NCBI RefSeq assembly: GCF_945859685.1
Contig: NC_079147.1
Location: 68,292,946-68,356,945, forward strand
Direction: 5' to 3'
DNA length: 64,000 nt
Origin: Eupeodes corollae
Taxonomy: Eukaryota > Arthropoda > Insecta > Diptera > Syrphidae
Every line of letters starts with the position of its first letter. The stretch's first letter is position 1. Under the pieces are notes generated by a model. The model was not told where the DNA came from, searched no databases, and saw only the letters and a program-made list of their open reading frames with translations. Made by a program: the position numbers and the translations under genes. Shown here one piece after another: positions 20,849-31,995 of the stretch.

Positions 20849-21462
20849 AACTTACTTAAGGAAGCGCTATAGTCTTGTGTGAACTAGGGCCTCAAACAAC
20901 AAACTTCTCCATCTAGCTCAGTCCCTAACTAGATGTCTCCAGTTACGTACTCTAAATTAAAAAAAATTCCACTTTTACGCGCCACCTGATCCGCGGTCTT
21001 CACATCTGCCCTGTGGTTTCCATGCGCTCTAAATGACCCAGCTATTTCAGCCATTGGACTTTAATCCTTTTGGCTAAGTCTACGTCACTGCACAACTCGT
21101 AGAGCTCGTCGTTCCATATTCTAATCCACTCACCTTCTATGCATACGGGACCGTATGTCACATGGATAACTTTTCTCTCAAATGGACCCAAGGCGCTTTT
21201 ATCCTTTAACGTAGTCCCTGCTTCTGTAGAGTGTAGCAGGACAGAGATGATAAGGGTCCTATAGCGACACTTTCAATCTACTCTACTCTATTGATCAATT
21301 GGTTTCTAGACCCAAAGAAAGTTAAGGAAGAGTAATTTTTGTTTGATTTAAGCGTTGATGTTGTCTTCTGCATTCATTGCTGAGCCCAGGTAGACAAAGC
21401 TCTTAGCAACCTCAAAGTTACGTCTGTCGATGGTGAGACTCCGACTCTAGTGTTCTGCGTAG
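20849..21462 (-). mobile_element. LINE-A copy 3, 3' fragment
   Basis: It begins at the plus-strand left with 'cttacttaaggaagcgctatagtc', the family tail, and runs through the decayed C-terminal region to the VYLGSAVN-equivalent near 21,400. Several indels break the frame. It abuts LINE-C. Confidence 0.8.
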
Positions 21463-22529
21463 TTCAAGATAACGTCGCAGACATTGTCTCTCAAACACTC
21501 GCATCTTTGAACCATACCGGGCACCCATAGGCAATCCTTGGCCGGATAAGGGCCGTGTAGCAAATCACCTTCACCTTGCTGTCAAGACGGCTGATAAAAA
21601 AAACCGTTTTGTCAGGACAAAGGCTCCCCTAGCTCTGGCCAGATCAGCACTCATATGTCTGCCGAAATACAAGTACTGATCCAGATGCCAGTGGCTGACA
21701 CTTTTATTTGTCAGTGACTGTCGATTTGGTCCAACGTATCCATTGAGGCTCCATACAGCGGAGTCCTGAAAAGAATAGTTTCGCATTTCTGAATTTTGAT
21801 TTTCAACTTCCAGTAATCGCAATAATGCTGAATCCTGTCTAAGTCTCAGATCACTGGTGCAAATGCTGAATAAGATTGGCGAGTTAACCCCTTCCTGTTG
21901 AAGACCATTTTCAATATCAAAGATTTTGGTAGATGTTTCATTGCCAATTTTGACAATAAACCGTCTACCATTAAGCATGTCATAAAGCATATACTAAGCA
22001 TGGTTTACTTATGCGAAGTCTGTTTAACTTTAGATACTGACCCTCTAATCATACAGTGTCGAAAGGCTGCTCCAAGTCAACCAGACAAGCATCCCAACAT
22101 TGTATTTTAGATTTGTTCTACTGGATATCAGAAACAAGCTTAGAAGCAGCATGAATAAAGTGTCATGTCCCGCTTTAAAGCCGAACTGATTATCCGGAAT
22201 TTTGTTGTTCTCAGCCCACTTGGACAGAGATCTATTTATAACCTTCTCGAATACTTTACTGATGCTCGGCACCAGTTGTCCTTTCCCTTTTTCGGGAGAG
22301 GATCTACTACAGCTGTCTTAAAACGGACCGGATAATATGCATTATTCAGAATGTTGTTAAACAGAGTGGTGTCCACAGCTTCCTGAGGTAAATGTCGTAG
22401 TACAATGTTGGGTATACCATCGACACTTGCTGACTTCTTTTTCTTTAATGAATCGAAAATGTGCTGGAGCTCTATCTTTGTGACTAAAAGGGTATTAGTC
22501 CTGTTTTGCGAGGCGATGATGGCATTTGC
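21463..22529 (-). mobile_element. LINE-C (jockey-type), 3' portion
   Basis: The minus strand encodes a jockey/I-superfamily reverse transcriptase in broken frames: 22236-22535 (SASVDGIPNIVLRHLP, VVDPLPKKGK), 22045-22272 (SISKVFEKVINRSL, QFGFKAGHDT) and 21571-21990 (FDIENGLQQEGVNSPILF). Near 21,480-21,620 there is a C-terminal block with a degenerate RPRIAYGCPVW. The catalytic YADD box is not evident. The upstream part of the same element is at 26897-27250; the two are separated by LINE-A copies 4 and 5 and the frame matches across the gap. Confidence 0.82.
22518..22529. repeat. 12-bp target-site duplication GATGGCATTTGC, left copy
   Basis: The same 12 bases occur at 26897-26908, immediately after the (TAAG)n tail of LINE-A copy 5. 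LINE-C continues on both sides. The duplication therefore brackets 22530-26896 as one inserted unit. Confidence 0.85.
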
Positions 22530-23656
22530 AATCATCTTTGGGCAAAAAGAGGATGAAAAACTTCGATATCTACTATGGTGACTGCTACCACGAAAACCAA
22601 CAGCGCTTATTTGGATGCGGATTCGTCATCGGAGCCAGACTTAGGCAAGAAGTCTTGAGCTATAGGTGCAACATTAGCCTGATATGCGCGCACGCCCCCA
22701 CAGAAGAGAAAGACGACAACACCAAAGATATGTTCTTCGAGCTCTTAGACAAAACATATGAGCAGTGCCATAGCTACGATATTAAAATAGTCCTGGGCGA
22801 TTTTAATGCCAAGCTAGGAAGGGAAGACATCTTTGGTGGAATAATCGGGAAGAACAGCCTGCAAGACAACACTTCCGACAATGGATTCAGGCTCATAGAT
22901 TTTGCTACGAGGCGAAACGTCATGGTAGCCAGTACGCGTTTTCCACACCTCAACATCCACAAAGGAACTTGGACTTCTCCAGATCAATCTACCGTCAACC
23001 AGATTGACGATATTGCGATCGACGCCAGACACGCTTCCAGCATTATGGATGTACGAACTTTCCGAGGAGCTAACATCGACTCGGACCACTACCTCGTTGT
23101 AGCCAAGGTAGCACTTCGGATTTCCAGACCCAAGGCAAGACAGGGAGGTGCTGGGAGAAGATACAACGTCGAACGGCTACAATCGCAAGAGATCGCCAAA
23201 TCCTTTTCCGACCGAGTTACAAGTAACCTCTCTCGAAGTTCTCTGCCGCCAACACAATGTATCGAAAACCAGTGGCAGCATCACCAAGATGCAATCAGAG
23301 AAGCCGCCTCTGGTGGGCTGGGTTTCAAACAGCCACCAACAAGGAACCCCTGGTTTGATGAGGAATGTCGGCAGGCAAATGCAGCCAAACAAGACGCACG
23401 CAAAGCTGCGCTGCATAAAAGGACGAGAGCTGCTCGTGAGCTCTATGAGCAGAAGAGGCGAGAGGAACGCCGACTTCTCAGAAGGAAAAAGAGAGGGCAT
23501 GAGAAGCGTGCGGTCGAAGATGTTGAGAGGTATAAAAGCAGGAATGAGGTTCAAAAGTTGTATGAACAAGTGAAACGAAATTCACAGGTACATAAACCTA
23601 GAACCAAAGGCTGCAAAGACGAAAGTGGAAACATCATAGTGGAACCGCAGTGCTGA
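22530..23656 (+). pseudogene. LINE-A copy 4 endonuclease and linker
   Basis: The frame covers the endonuclease from YYGDCYHENQQRLFGCGF to IDSDHYLVVAKV. IVLGDFNAKLGRED and the terminal SDH triad at about 23,080-23,090 are intact. A basic linker follows (RRKKRGHEKRAVEDVERYK). The N-terminal TWNV and QEIRW motifs are missing through 5' truncation. The frame ends at a TGA (23,654-23,656), where a small indel separates it from the reverse-transcriptase frame. Confidence 0.88.
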
Positions 23657-23805
23657 GGATATGGAAGAACCACTTCTTCAGACTGTATAACGGCGATGAA
23701 GAACTGAATTCCGCTGTCAGGCAGGATGACCCATTCGATATAGACGACGAAAGCCAACAATCCCGTCCTCCCGACTAAGACGAAGTAAAGATTGCCATAT
23801 CTAAG

Positions 23806-25298
23806 TTGAAGTCTAATAAAGCCGCTGGAGCAGATGGCTTGAATGCCGAGCTCTTTAAAGCAGCAGGGGATAAGCTGGTTAGGTGCATGCAGCAACTTAT
23901 CTGTAAGATATGGTCGGAAGAAAATATGCCCGATGAATGGAACCTCAGTATTGTTTGCCCGATCCTGAAAAAAGGTGACCCTCTAAACTGCACCAACTAT
24001 AGAGGAATAAGTCTACTTAACATCGCCTATAAAATCTTCTCTGCCATAATATGTGAACGTCTAAAGCCCATCGTCAACAACCTGATATGTCCTTATCAGT
24101 GTGGTTTTAGACCAGGAAAGTCCACAGTTGATCAAATATTCACATTACGGCAGATCCTGGAAAAAACTCAAGAACACCAAATCGACACCCACCATCTTTT
24201 CATCGATTTCAAGGCCGCATATGACAGCATCTACAGGGACGAGCTGTATAGAGCCATGTTTAGTTTTGGCATCCCTGCCAAACTCATCCGTTTGTGCAGG
24301 ATGACCATGGAGAATTCACGCTGCTCCATAAAGGTTGGAAACAACTTAACAGAATCTCTTGATGTCAAAAAAGGCTTTAGACAAGGTGATGCGCTGTCAT
24401 CTGTCATATTTTTAACATCGTGATTGAAAGAATAGTGCAGAGCTCACACGTCAACACTAGAGGCACTTTCTTTCAAAAGTCTGTCCAATTACTGGCATAT
24501 GCTGATGACATTGACATAATCGGAAGAACTCAGCGTGATGTCAATGGGGCTTTTGTGAGTATTGAGGCAGAAGCGGCAAAAATGGGTTTAACGGTTAATG
24601 AGGGCAAAACAAAGTACATGCTGTCGTCTAGAAAGGACATACAACACCGACGTTTTGGTCAAAACGTCACAATCGACAGACGTAACTTTGAGGTAGTCAA
24701 GGACTTTGTCTACCTAGGCTCCGCTGTAAACACAGAAAACAACACCAGCGCTGAGATCAAACGCAGAATAACTCTTGCTAACCGCTGTTTCTTTGGACTA
24801 AGAAAACAATTGAGTGGTAAAGTCCTCTCTCGAGGGACCAAAGTGTTGCCATATAAGACCCTTATCATCCCCGTCCTGCTATACGGTGCAGAAGTATGGA
24901 CCATGAAAAAACTGGATGAAAGCACCTTGGGTCGCTTCGAGAGAAAAGTTCTTCGTGTGATCTACGGTCCCGTATGCATCGAAGGGGAGTGGAGCAGAAG
25001 ATGGAACGACGAATTGTACGGGCTGTACAGCGACGTAGACTTAGCCAGAAGAGTAAAAATCCAACGACTAAGATGGCTGGGTCACGTAGAGCGCATGGAA
25101 ACCAATACTCCGGCCCGGAAAGTCTTCGAATCCGCACCCACAGGACAGCGCAGTAGAGGAAGACCGCGGATCAGGTGGCGCGCACAAGTGGAAGGTGACC
25201 TCACCGAACTTGGAGCGCGAAACTGGAGACATCTAGCTAGGGACCAAGCTAGATGGAGAAGTTTGTTGGGTGAGGCCCTAGTTCACACAGGACTGTAG
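23806..25298 (+). pseudogene. LINE-A copy 4 reverse transcriptase and C-terminal domain
   Basis: Two frames (23806-24423 and 24420-25298) hold a complete non-LTR reverse transcriptase. Visible blocks are NKAAGADGLNAELFK, NYRGISLLNIAYKIFS, CGFRPGKSTVDQIF, LFIDFKAAYDSI (first catalytic Asp), KKGFRQGDALS, then LLAYADDIDII with YADD at about 24,498-24,509. A frameshift near 24,405, just after RQGDALS, divides them. The C-terminal region has VYLGSAVNTENN, FFGLRKQLS and RLRWLGHVERM and ends at a TAG 30 bases before the TAAG tail. Catalytic residues are intact. Confidence 0.9.
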
Positions 25299-25322
25299 CG
25301 CCACCTTAAGTAAGTAAGTAAG

Positions 25323-26896
25323 ATAACGGCGACGACGAACAGAATTCAGCTGTCAGGCAGGATAATCCATTCAATATAGATGACGAAAGCCAAATTAGAC
25401 GAATAAGGATTGCCATATCTAAGCTGAAGTCTTACAAAACAGATGCAGTAGATGAGTTGAATGCTAAGTTCCTCAAAGCACCTGGAAATAATTTGGTTAG
25501 GAGCATGCACCAATTTATCTATAAGATATGGTCGGAAGAAATCATGCCCCATGAACGGAACCTTAGTATTGTTTGCCCGATTCTGAAAAAAGGAGACCCT
25601 CTAAACTGCAAAAACTATAGAGGAATCAGTCTACTTAACATCGTCTATAAAATCTTCTCTGCCGTAATATGTGAACGTCTAAAGCCCATCGTCAACAACC
25701 TGATATGTCCTTATCAGTGTGGTTTTAGACCAGGAAAGTCCACAGTTGATCAAATATTCACATTACGGCAGATCCTGGAAAAAACTCAAGAACACCAAAT
25801 CGACACCCACCATCTTTTCATCGATTTCAAGGCCGCATATGACAGCATCTACAGGGACGAGCTAAATAGAGCCATGTCTAGTTTTGGCATCCCTGCCAAA
25901 CTCATCTGTTTATGCAGGAAGACCATTCAGAATTCACACTGCTCCATAAAGGTTGGAAACAACTTAACAGAACCTTTTGATGTAAAAAAAGGCTTTAGAC
26001 AAGGTGATGCGCTGTCATGCGATTTTTTTAAACATCGTGCTTGAAAGAATAGTGCAGAGCTCACACGTCAACACTAGAGGCACTATCTTTCAAAAGTCTG
26101 TCCAATTTCTAGCATATGCTGATGACATTGACATAATCGGAAGAACTCAGCGCGATGTCAATGGGGCTTTTGTGAGTATTGAGGCAGAAGCGGCAAAAAT
26201 GGGTTTAACGGTTAATGAGGGCATAACAAAGACCATTCTTTCGTTAAGAAAGGACATACAACATCGACGTTTTGTTCAAAACGTCACCATTGACAGAAGT
26301 AACTTTGGGGTAGTCAACGACTTAGTCTACCTATGCTCCGCTGTAAACACAGAAAACAACACCAGCACTGAGATCAAACACAGAATAACTCTTGCTAACC
26401 GCTGTTTCTTTGGACTAAGTGTTGCCATATAAGACCCTTATCATCCCCGTCCTGCTATACGGTGCAGAAGTATGGACCATGACAAAATTGGATGAAAGCA
26501 CCTTGGGTCGCTTCGAGAGAAAAGTTCTTCGTGTGATCTACGGTCCCGTATGCATCGAAGGGGAGTGGAGCAGAAGATGGAACGACGAACTGTACGGGCT
26601 GTACAGCGACGTAGACTTAGCCAGAAGAGTAAAAGTCCAACGACTAAGATGGCTGGGTCACGTAGAGCGCATGGAAACCAATGCTCCGGCCCGGAAAGTC
26701 TTCGAATCCGCACCCACAGGACAGCGCAGTAGAGGAAGACCGCGGATCAGGTGGCGCGCACAAGTGGAAGGTGACCTCACCCAACTTGGAGCGCGAAGCT
26801 GGAGACATCTAGCTAGGGACCGAGCTAGATGGAGAAGTTTGTTGGGTGAGGCCCTAGTTCATACAGGACTGTAGCGCCACCTTAAGTAAGTAAGTA
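25323..26896 (+). mobile_element. LINE-A copy 5, tandem 5'-truncated copy
   Basis: It begins 'ataacggcgacgacgaacag', equivalent to 23,689 in copy 4, directly after the (TAAG)n of copy 4. It ends in its own TAAGTAAGTAAG at about 26,883-26,896. The last 450 bp are nearly identical to copy 4. A deletion of about 47 bp (junction at 26,420) and one frameshift near 26,030 break the protein. It shares the outer target duplication with copy 4. Confidence 0.9.
25457..26874 (+). pseudogene. LINE-A copy 5 reverse transcriptase and C-terminus
   Basis: Three frames (25457-26044, 26004-26432, 26419-26874) cover the same blocks as copy 4: SLLNIVYKIFSAVICERL, CGFRPGKSTVDQIF, FIDFKAAYDSI, GFRQGDALSCDF, FLAYADDIDII and RLRWLGHVERM. 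An extra T in a run of Ts at about 26,030 shifts the frame after RQGDALSC. The FFGLRKQL segment is partly removed by the 47-bp deletion. The endonuclease is absent. Confidence 0.88.
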
Positions 26897-27284
26897 GATG
26901 GCATTTGCCAAGTTTTCGTCATTGAATTTGGTAAAACCGAGGTTCTCAGATCGCTACTGCGTTATGTCGCTACGCAGGTAGAAGTGGTGCTACAGGGCTC
27001 TATTTTCCAGGTCACGATTACGGTGAATGCTAGGATTCAACTTGTACACTTGCTTGAAAGCTACACGCACAACCTCTGCTTTCTCCTGCGGATCTTCGAC
27101 ACTTAAGAAGTCATCGTCCAAGACGGCGTCTCCTGGATCTTCTCCTTCTGCCAGAAGTACGACAATAATACTCCCGTACAAACGTTGAAGCCTTGTCAGA
27201 TGTCTACTTTTGTGTATGTGCAGTGCATTTGTAGCCGCGTTACGATACAAGTTCGTAATGTCTCGTACAGAAAGTCAATATCAT
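26897..27284 (-). mobile_element. LINE-C, upstream portion (split by LINE-A copies 4/5)
   Basis: The minus strand reads a frame (26990-27250) with AFKQVYKLNPSI and continues, past one stop, to a segment whose last codons (LANAI) lie in the 12-bp target duplication. The frame resumes at 22,529 with the next residues of the pre-reverse-transcriptase region. This shows that LINE-C was present before LINE-A inserted. Its 5' end is missing at about 27,280. Confidence 0.75.
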
Positions 27285-27325
27285 ACCTTCGCTTAAGGTA
27301 TTGCTACAGTCCTGTGTGAATACTG
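27285..27325 (-). mobile_element. LINE-A 3' tail fragment
   Basis: A short piece, 'cttaaggtattgctacagtc' plus 'ctgtgtgaa', matches only the last 35-40 bp of LINE-A (compare 15,507-15,535). It lies between LINE-C and LINE-D fragments. Confidence 0.6.
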
Positions 27326-27329
27326 CCCA

Positions 27330-27780
27330 AGAGGCTTTAATAAGTTACTGGAGCACCAGCCCAGAGATGAGAATTATATTCAAGTTTCGGTTATAGGTTT
27401 TGTAGATTGTAGCCAGATCAGACGGAGAGAAAAGTTTCTTGCAACGTCTCAAAAAACCTCGAAATCTTGCGGCATTTTTGGCAACATCGCGTATGTGATC
27501 GCTCCACAAAAGGTGGTTTCTGATGCACATTCTGAGGATGTTAAGATGTTCCGTTTCGTTGATGCAAGTACCACTCATAGATAGTGGCAAAAAGGATTTA
27601 TATAGCTTTAACGATGCAAGAAAGCATTGCGTTTTCGAAGCATGAAATTCCACACGATTTTTTATTTCTCATTGTACAATACTGTGTAGGTCGGAATTTA
27701 ATGGGCTTATCATATGTTGCCGTTGCACTTTCACATCCGAAGAGGAGGGTTGTGAGACTGGAAACGAATATGAAAAGCTA
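27330..27780 (-). mobile_element. LINE-D fragment (reverse-transcriptase thumb/C-terminal region)
   Basis: The minus frame 27345-27653 contains FHASKTQCFLASLK, NILRMCIRNHLLWSDHI, FLRRCKKLFSPSDL and IYKTYNRN, the post-catalytic part of a jockey-type LINE. The same phrases (ASKSQCCLVSLKR, HCTIWN) appear in the LINE-D copy at 44136-46457. Both ends are truncated. Confidence 0.75.
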
Positions 27781-28895
27781 AGAGTGAAAACCGCGGTGCT
27801 TCTTTGGCTACAGTAAGGCAGTGGTCTGATTAGATGTTAGCTCCTCGGAAAAATTGAACATCCATAATGCTGGAAGCGTGTCTAGCGTATATCACAATAT
27901 GGTCAATCTGTTTGACTGTAGATTGATCTAGATGTTAAGGTGTGGAAAACGCGTACTGGCTAAATTTTCAGAAGAATAATTGATGTCTTCCCTACCTAGC
28001 TTTGCATTGAAATTGCCAAGGACCGTTTTAATATCGTAGCTAGGATAGAACTTATATATTTTATCCATGATCTCGATGAACATATCTTTGGGGTTGTCAC
28101 GGTTCACTTCTGTGTGGGGGAGCAACGTGCGTATATTTGACTAATGTTGCTGAATTTAGGCTTAATGCGGATAGCCATAAGGCGCTTGTTGCTGCACCTA
28201 TATAGCTCAAGACTTGTTGCCTAAGTCTGGATCCAATTACAAAGCCGCATTCAAATAAGCGTTGTTCGTTTGCTCCGTAGCATTCAAAACAGTAAATAAC
28301 GTAGTTTTTCATCCTCTGCTTGCCCAGCACATCCAATCTCGTTTCCTGGATGGCGGTGATGTCTGCAGTCTATGGCCTCCTCTAATTATTCTACTGCCTG
28401 TGGTCTATTAAGGGACCTAGCATTCCACGTGCCCATCCAAAAATGATTTTCCATAAATCGTTTGCGTGGGTTGTCAACAGTAAATCCGTCCGTATACTCG
28501 GGTTTTTTTTTAGGTCAAGAAGTCATTATGGCTCACGACCTTCGAACTGAAGAACCAGGTCCTTGATTTAACTCCAAGTTCAAGCGCCGGCTACACCGCC
28601 TCATACAGGCCTGAGCCCCAAAAATGTCGTAATAGCCCTATTATATTTTCACTTAGTAGTTCAACGTCACTGGAACTTTACACGCCAAAGTTGATACCAT
28701 CATTGGAATTTTTCCGTTAACGTCTTTATGAAAGTAAAGGTGCCTTAGTGAAAACACCTCCCAACCTCTCTCTCTCTCGTTTGCTACCCTCCACAGTTTT
28801 CCACTGCAGTCGGAACCCACTTTCCAATTGAGGTAATAGGTACCCAATGTTTACCGCGGGGAAGAGAGAATAGGAGTTGATAGACAAAAGTGGGA
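27781..28895 (-). mobile_element. LINE-A copy 6: 5'UTR and part of the endonuclease, 3'-truncated
   Basis: The minus strand holds the 5' untranslated region (about 28,380-28,895, including the CT-rich run also seen at 18,110 and 33,340) and endonuclease remnants (28097-28336 with FECGFVIGSRLRQQVLSY; 27928-28125 with TVLGNFNAKLGRED). It stops just after the SDHY-equivalent near 27,825. Losing the 3' half rather than the 5' half is unusual for a LINE. Confidence 0.8.
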
Positions 28896-31800
28896 AGTTA
28901 AATAATTTAAAATAAATCTTGCTGTCCCTTCGATAATAAAGTTATGCTCGGTAAAACTAATTAATTTACTTTTGTTTATGATGACAGTCATAGTCACTTC
29001 ATACAAGGTATTGGAATACAAAGAAAAAAGAGTTGACATATTAACAATCGTCGATAGTCAACTTGAAATTTGGCAAATTGTCGCATTGACTACCAAAATA
29101 GTCAATATAACAACCTTATTTTAAAAAATTGACTACTGGATAGTCAAAAGCACAATTTTCGATTGTGAATTTTGGGAAGTCAATATGACAACAAAAGTAG
29201 CCAATAGAACATATTCGGTAGTCAATATGACAATTTGGTTGTCAATATGATGAGTTTTTTCGATCTGTGTAGTTATCCAGCGAAAAAAATTATTTGAAGT
29301 GTAACGATTATGTCAAAAATTATAGCATATTCAGATGTCAAATAAATATATAGTTACCATGAATTAATTATATCCTCTCTAAATAGTTGCTTCTTCATCA
29401 TTCAAATAAAATTGTACACTTGGGCGTATACGCACTTTTTTTTAATAAATTTATTTATTCAAAATAATATTCGTCCCTTTTCTGAATTTTTCTTACCACC
29501 CTCACAAAAGGTCAGAAAAATCCATCTTTCTCAAAACATTTAGCTAATGACCTCACATTTGTTTCAAAAGAATCTCAAATCAAGCAGATTCAATATCAAA
29601 ATGCATAGAATTTTCAAAGAACAAACATTACAAATACTCCAAATATTTAAACAATTTTCCTAATAAAATTCATAGATCTGTACTTATCAAAACCGCCACT
29701 CGTATATTGATTTGAGATCAACAAATTTCTAATTCTAAGAACTTTTGATCTTTACATCTGGTCATATGCCTATTTTCCGTTTAACGAATATGCAAATGCC
29801 TATTCCTAATATCTTACCAATATTTTTGTTCCTAGGAAAGCAAAATTAATTTTAAGGAAATGTATGTTCTCAATCATAACATTTTAAATCGTCTTATTTC
29901 AAAACATCAAACTCAGATGTTATACTCTGGTAATGTATAGGTGCACAGAAAATACATATATGTATATTTTTTGATTGCCCTGGTGCAGTTTTCTGGAAAA
30001 TTTAATTTCAAACAACCCAAAACCGTAACTGAGACTGAGGCTAAGGCTAAGGCTGAGACTGAAACCAAGATCCAAGTGTGGATGTTATGCGATGTCGATG
30101 TGGATATTATGATTGTGATATTTTGAAATGTAGTTTATTTGAAATTTTCGAATATATAAGCATTAATATTTGCTTTGGTAAGCCAAAAAGGATATTAGCA
30201 TTGCCGACTGGTGTATTGAAATGAAATCGATTTTGGCAACAAGGATCTCTATGATGTGCTGTATGGCAATCGAAGCGTATACCTTCCTATTTTCGGGGGA
30301 AAACCTATGTTTGAGCATCATCCCCCACGTCCATCGTCATAGTCATAGTCATCGGCATCGTCATCTTCATCGTCTAAGTTGTTGTCATAGTTGTCGTCGC
30401 AATTCCCATTTGAAGATGTTTTTGGCTTTGTGATCGGGGGCTTAGAATGATGGGAATTTTGATATGTTAGATTGGGATAGTGGTCGACAAACATTTGGGA
30501 GTCTATATGAAGACCCAGACCTTACCATTTATGTTATACAAAAAGACGAAGCCAAAGACGAAGATGAAGACGATATGGTTTATATCTTGGAATTCATCAC
30601 ATAATAATTTATATACATTTCATTCATTTTATAATAAATGTATCTATGTATCTTTGTATATATAAAAGCAAATGTTTGAGATTTTAAATGATGCAGATCA
30701 AGCTGATGGCGATGGGGATATAAGTAGATAGCTCGTCTCTTTTATATGAAAGTGTATTCATCGTATATTAGATATTATTCAAATAAACGAAATGATTGTA
30801 AAATATCTTATAAGCTTTTTAGGGTTTGCAGCACAACACCATATGTACTGTACATATTATGTTATGTCCTTATAGACACATGTACATAAATATGAATTGC
30901 ATGTTTGGGTTTATTGAAGCGAATCAAATTCTAATTGAAGTGGTGACCGATTCCTTTTAATATGGGATTTGAAATTATTTGATTGATATCAAAAGCTTCA
31001 AATTGTATATTATATTAAAACAATATTCAAAATGAATTTTCAAGACATGAATGAGAGATAGAAAGAAAGGAAAGGGATGAGATGAGGTGAAGTGATAAAT
31101 ATTGCAATAAAGAGAATGTTTTAAAAGTGTGGTATCAAAAAGAAGATAGGCAAATGTGTATAATTCTCTTTGATATATTTTAAGAACTAAATGCCAAAAT
31201 AAAAGTCCCTTAAAGCCCAATATAAAATTCAGAAAACCACATTTACTAGAACCACAGATCAGCTTTTTTGATAATTTAGTGCACTTAAATAAGAATTTCA
31301 GATTTTCATGTTTCTGATTATAGTTTCAACACAAAATTAAAATATCTTAAAATATCAAACTCTATTGTTATGTTTTATTATCTGTCTGTTATACATTTTT
31401 AGTAAAGCCTGAAATTCAAATTCAAAAAGAAGGATTTCAAAAATAAATAGGAACCCGTAAAACACATGGAAACTGCCTTAAGACTTAAATAAATGCCATA
31501 CTGGTATCATAGGGTCCATGTCAAATGTTATTAAAATCCATGTCCAAGTTAACACCTTTTATAGCAAATTTTAAATAATGCAACTGTAATGCAAGCAACT
31601 GATTTGTAAAAAGCTCTCTTTTAAGAACCACACTAAAAATTTGTATGTGACATAGTATAGCGTTGTCTGGGTATCTCCAAAATTGAAAATTGAAAAATAT
31701 TAGTCCCGCCAAAAATGTTCTTGTCTATAATCATCTTTATTATTTAGTAAGTAAGACTTACTCCTCCTCCTTTTCGGCTCTCCAACTCAACTAATTTAAA

Positions 31801-31995
31801 CAAATTAATTGTAAAATTGAAGATACATTTCTGTAGACTCCGCAGATTCTGCAAAATACTGGTAAAATAATATTTCCAAAGAAATGGTTAGTGTATTAGA
31901 ATGATCTAATCGAATACATGAACCATTTCTTTCGATAAGTTAGTTTTCCGGTGTTTCAAATTTGCTGGAACGAGTTCTCTCTTACTTTGTGAGCG
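28896..31995. other. Unassigned AT-rich DNA with simple repeats
   Basis: There is no coding domain. It contains the palindromic motif cluster at 29,051-29,255, a (GAGACTGAGGCTAAGGCT)-like hexamer run at about 30,028-30,065, a (CATAGT/CATCGT)n run at about 30,335-30,380 and a GACGAAGATGAAGACG-like run at about 30,545-30,575. The rest looks like unique AT-rich DNA. Confidence 0.5.
29051..29255. repeat. Cluster of AGTCAATATGACAA-like motifs with palindromes
   Basis: About seven direct copies or near-copies of (T)AGTCAATATGACAA occur within 205 bp, several joined to an inverted TTGACTA. Two clean dyads are visible: ATTGACTA, 6-bp spacer, TAGTCAAT at 29,085-29,106, and ATTGACTA, 5-bp spacer, TAGTCAA at 29,128-29,147. 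No other family in the window contains this motif. Confidence 0.7.

Larger units (their letters stand above)
22530..25322 (+). mobile_element. LINE-A copy 4, nearly complete coding region
   Basis: It is 5'-truncated in the endonuclease (it starts near the AAAAAGAGGATGAAAAAC stretch equivalent to 33,832) but otherwise the best-preserved copy. It has endonuclease, linker, full reverse transcriptase with YADD, C-terminal domain and a 3' end with 'gcgccacc' then (TAAG)n at 25,306-25,322. It is followed directly by copy 5 with no target duplication between them. Two frame breaks (near 23,655 and 24,405) prevent a single protein. Confidence 0.92.
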
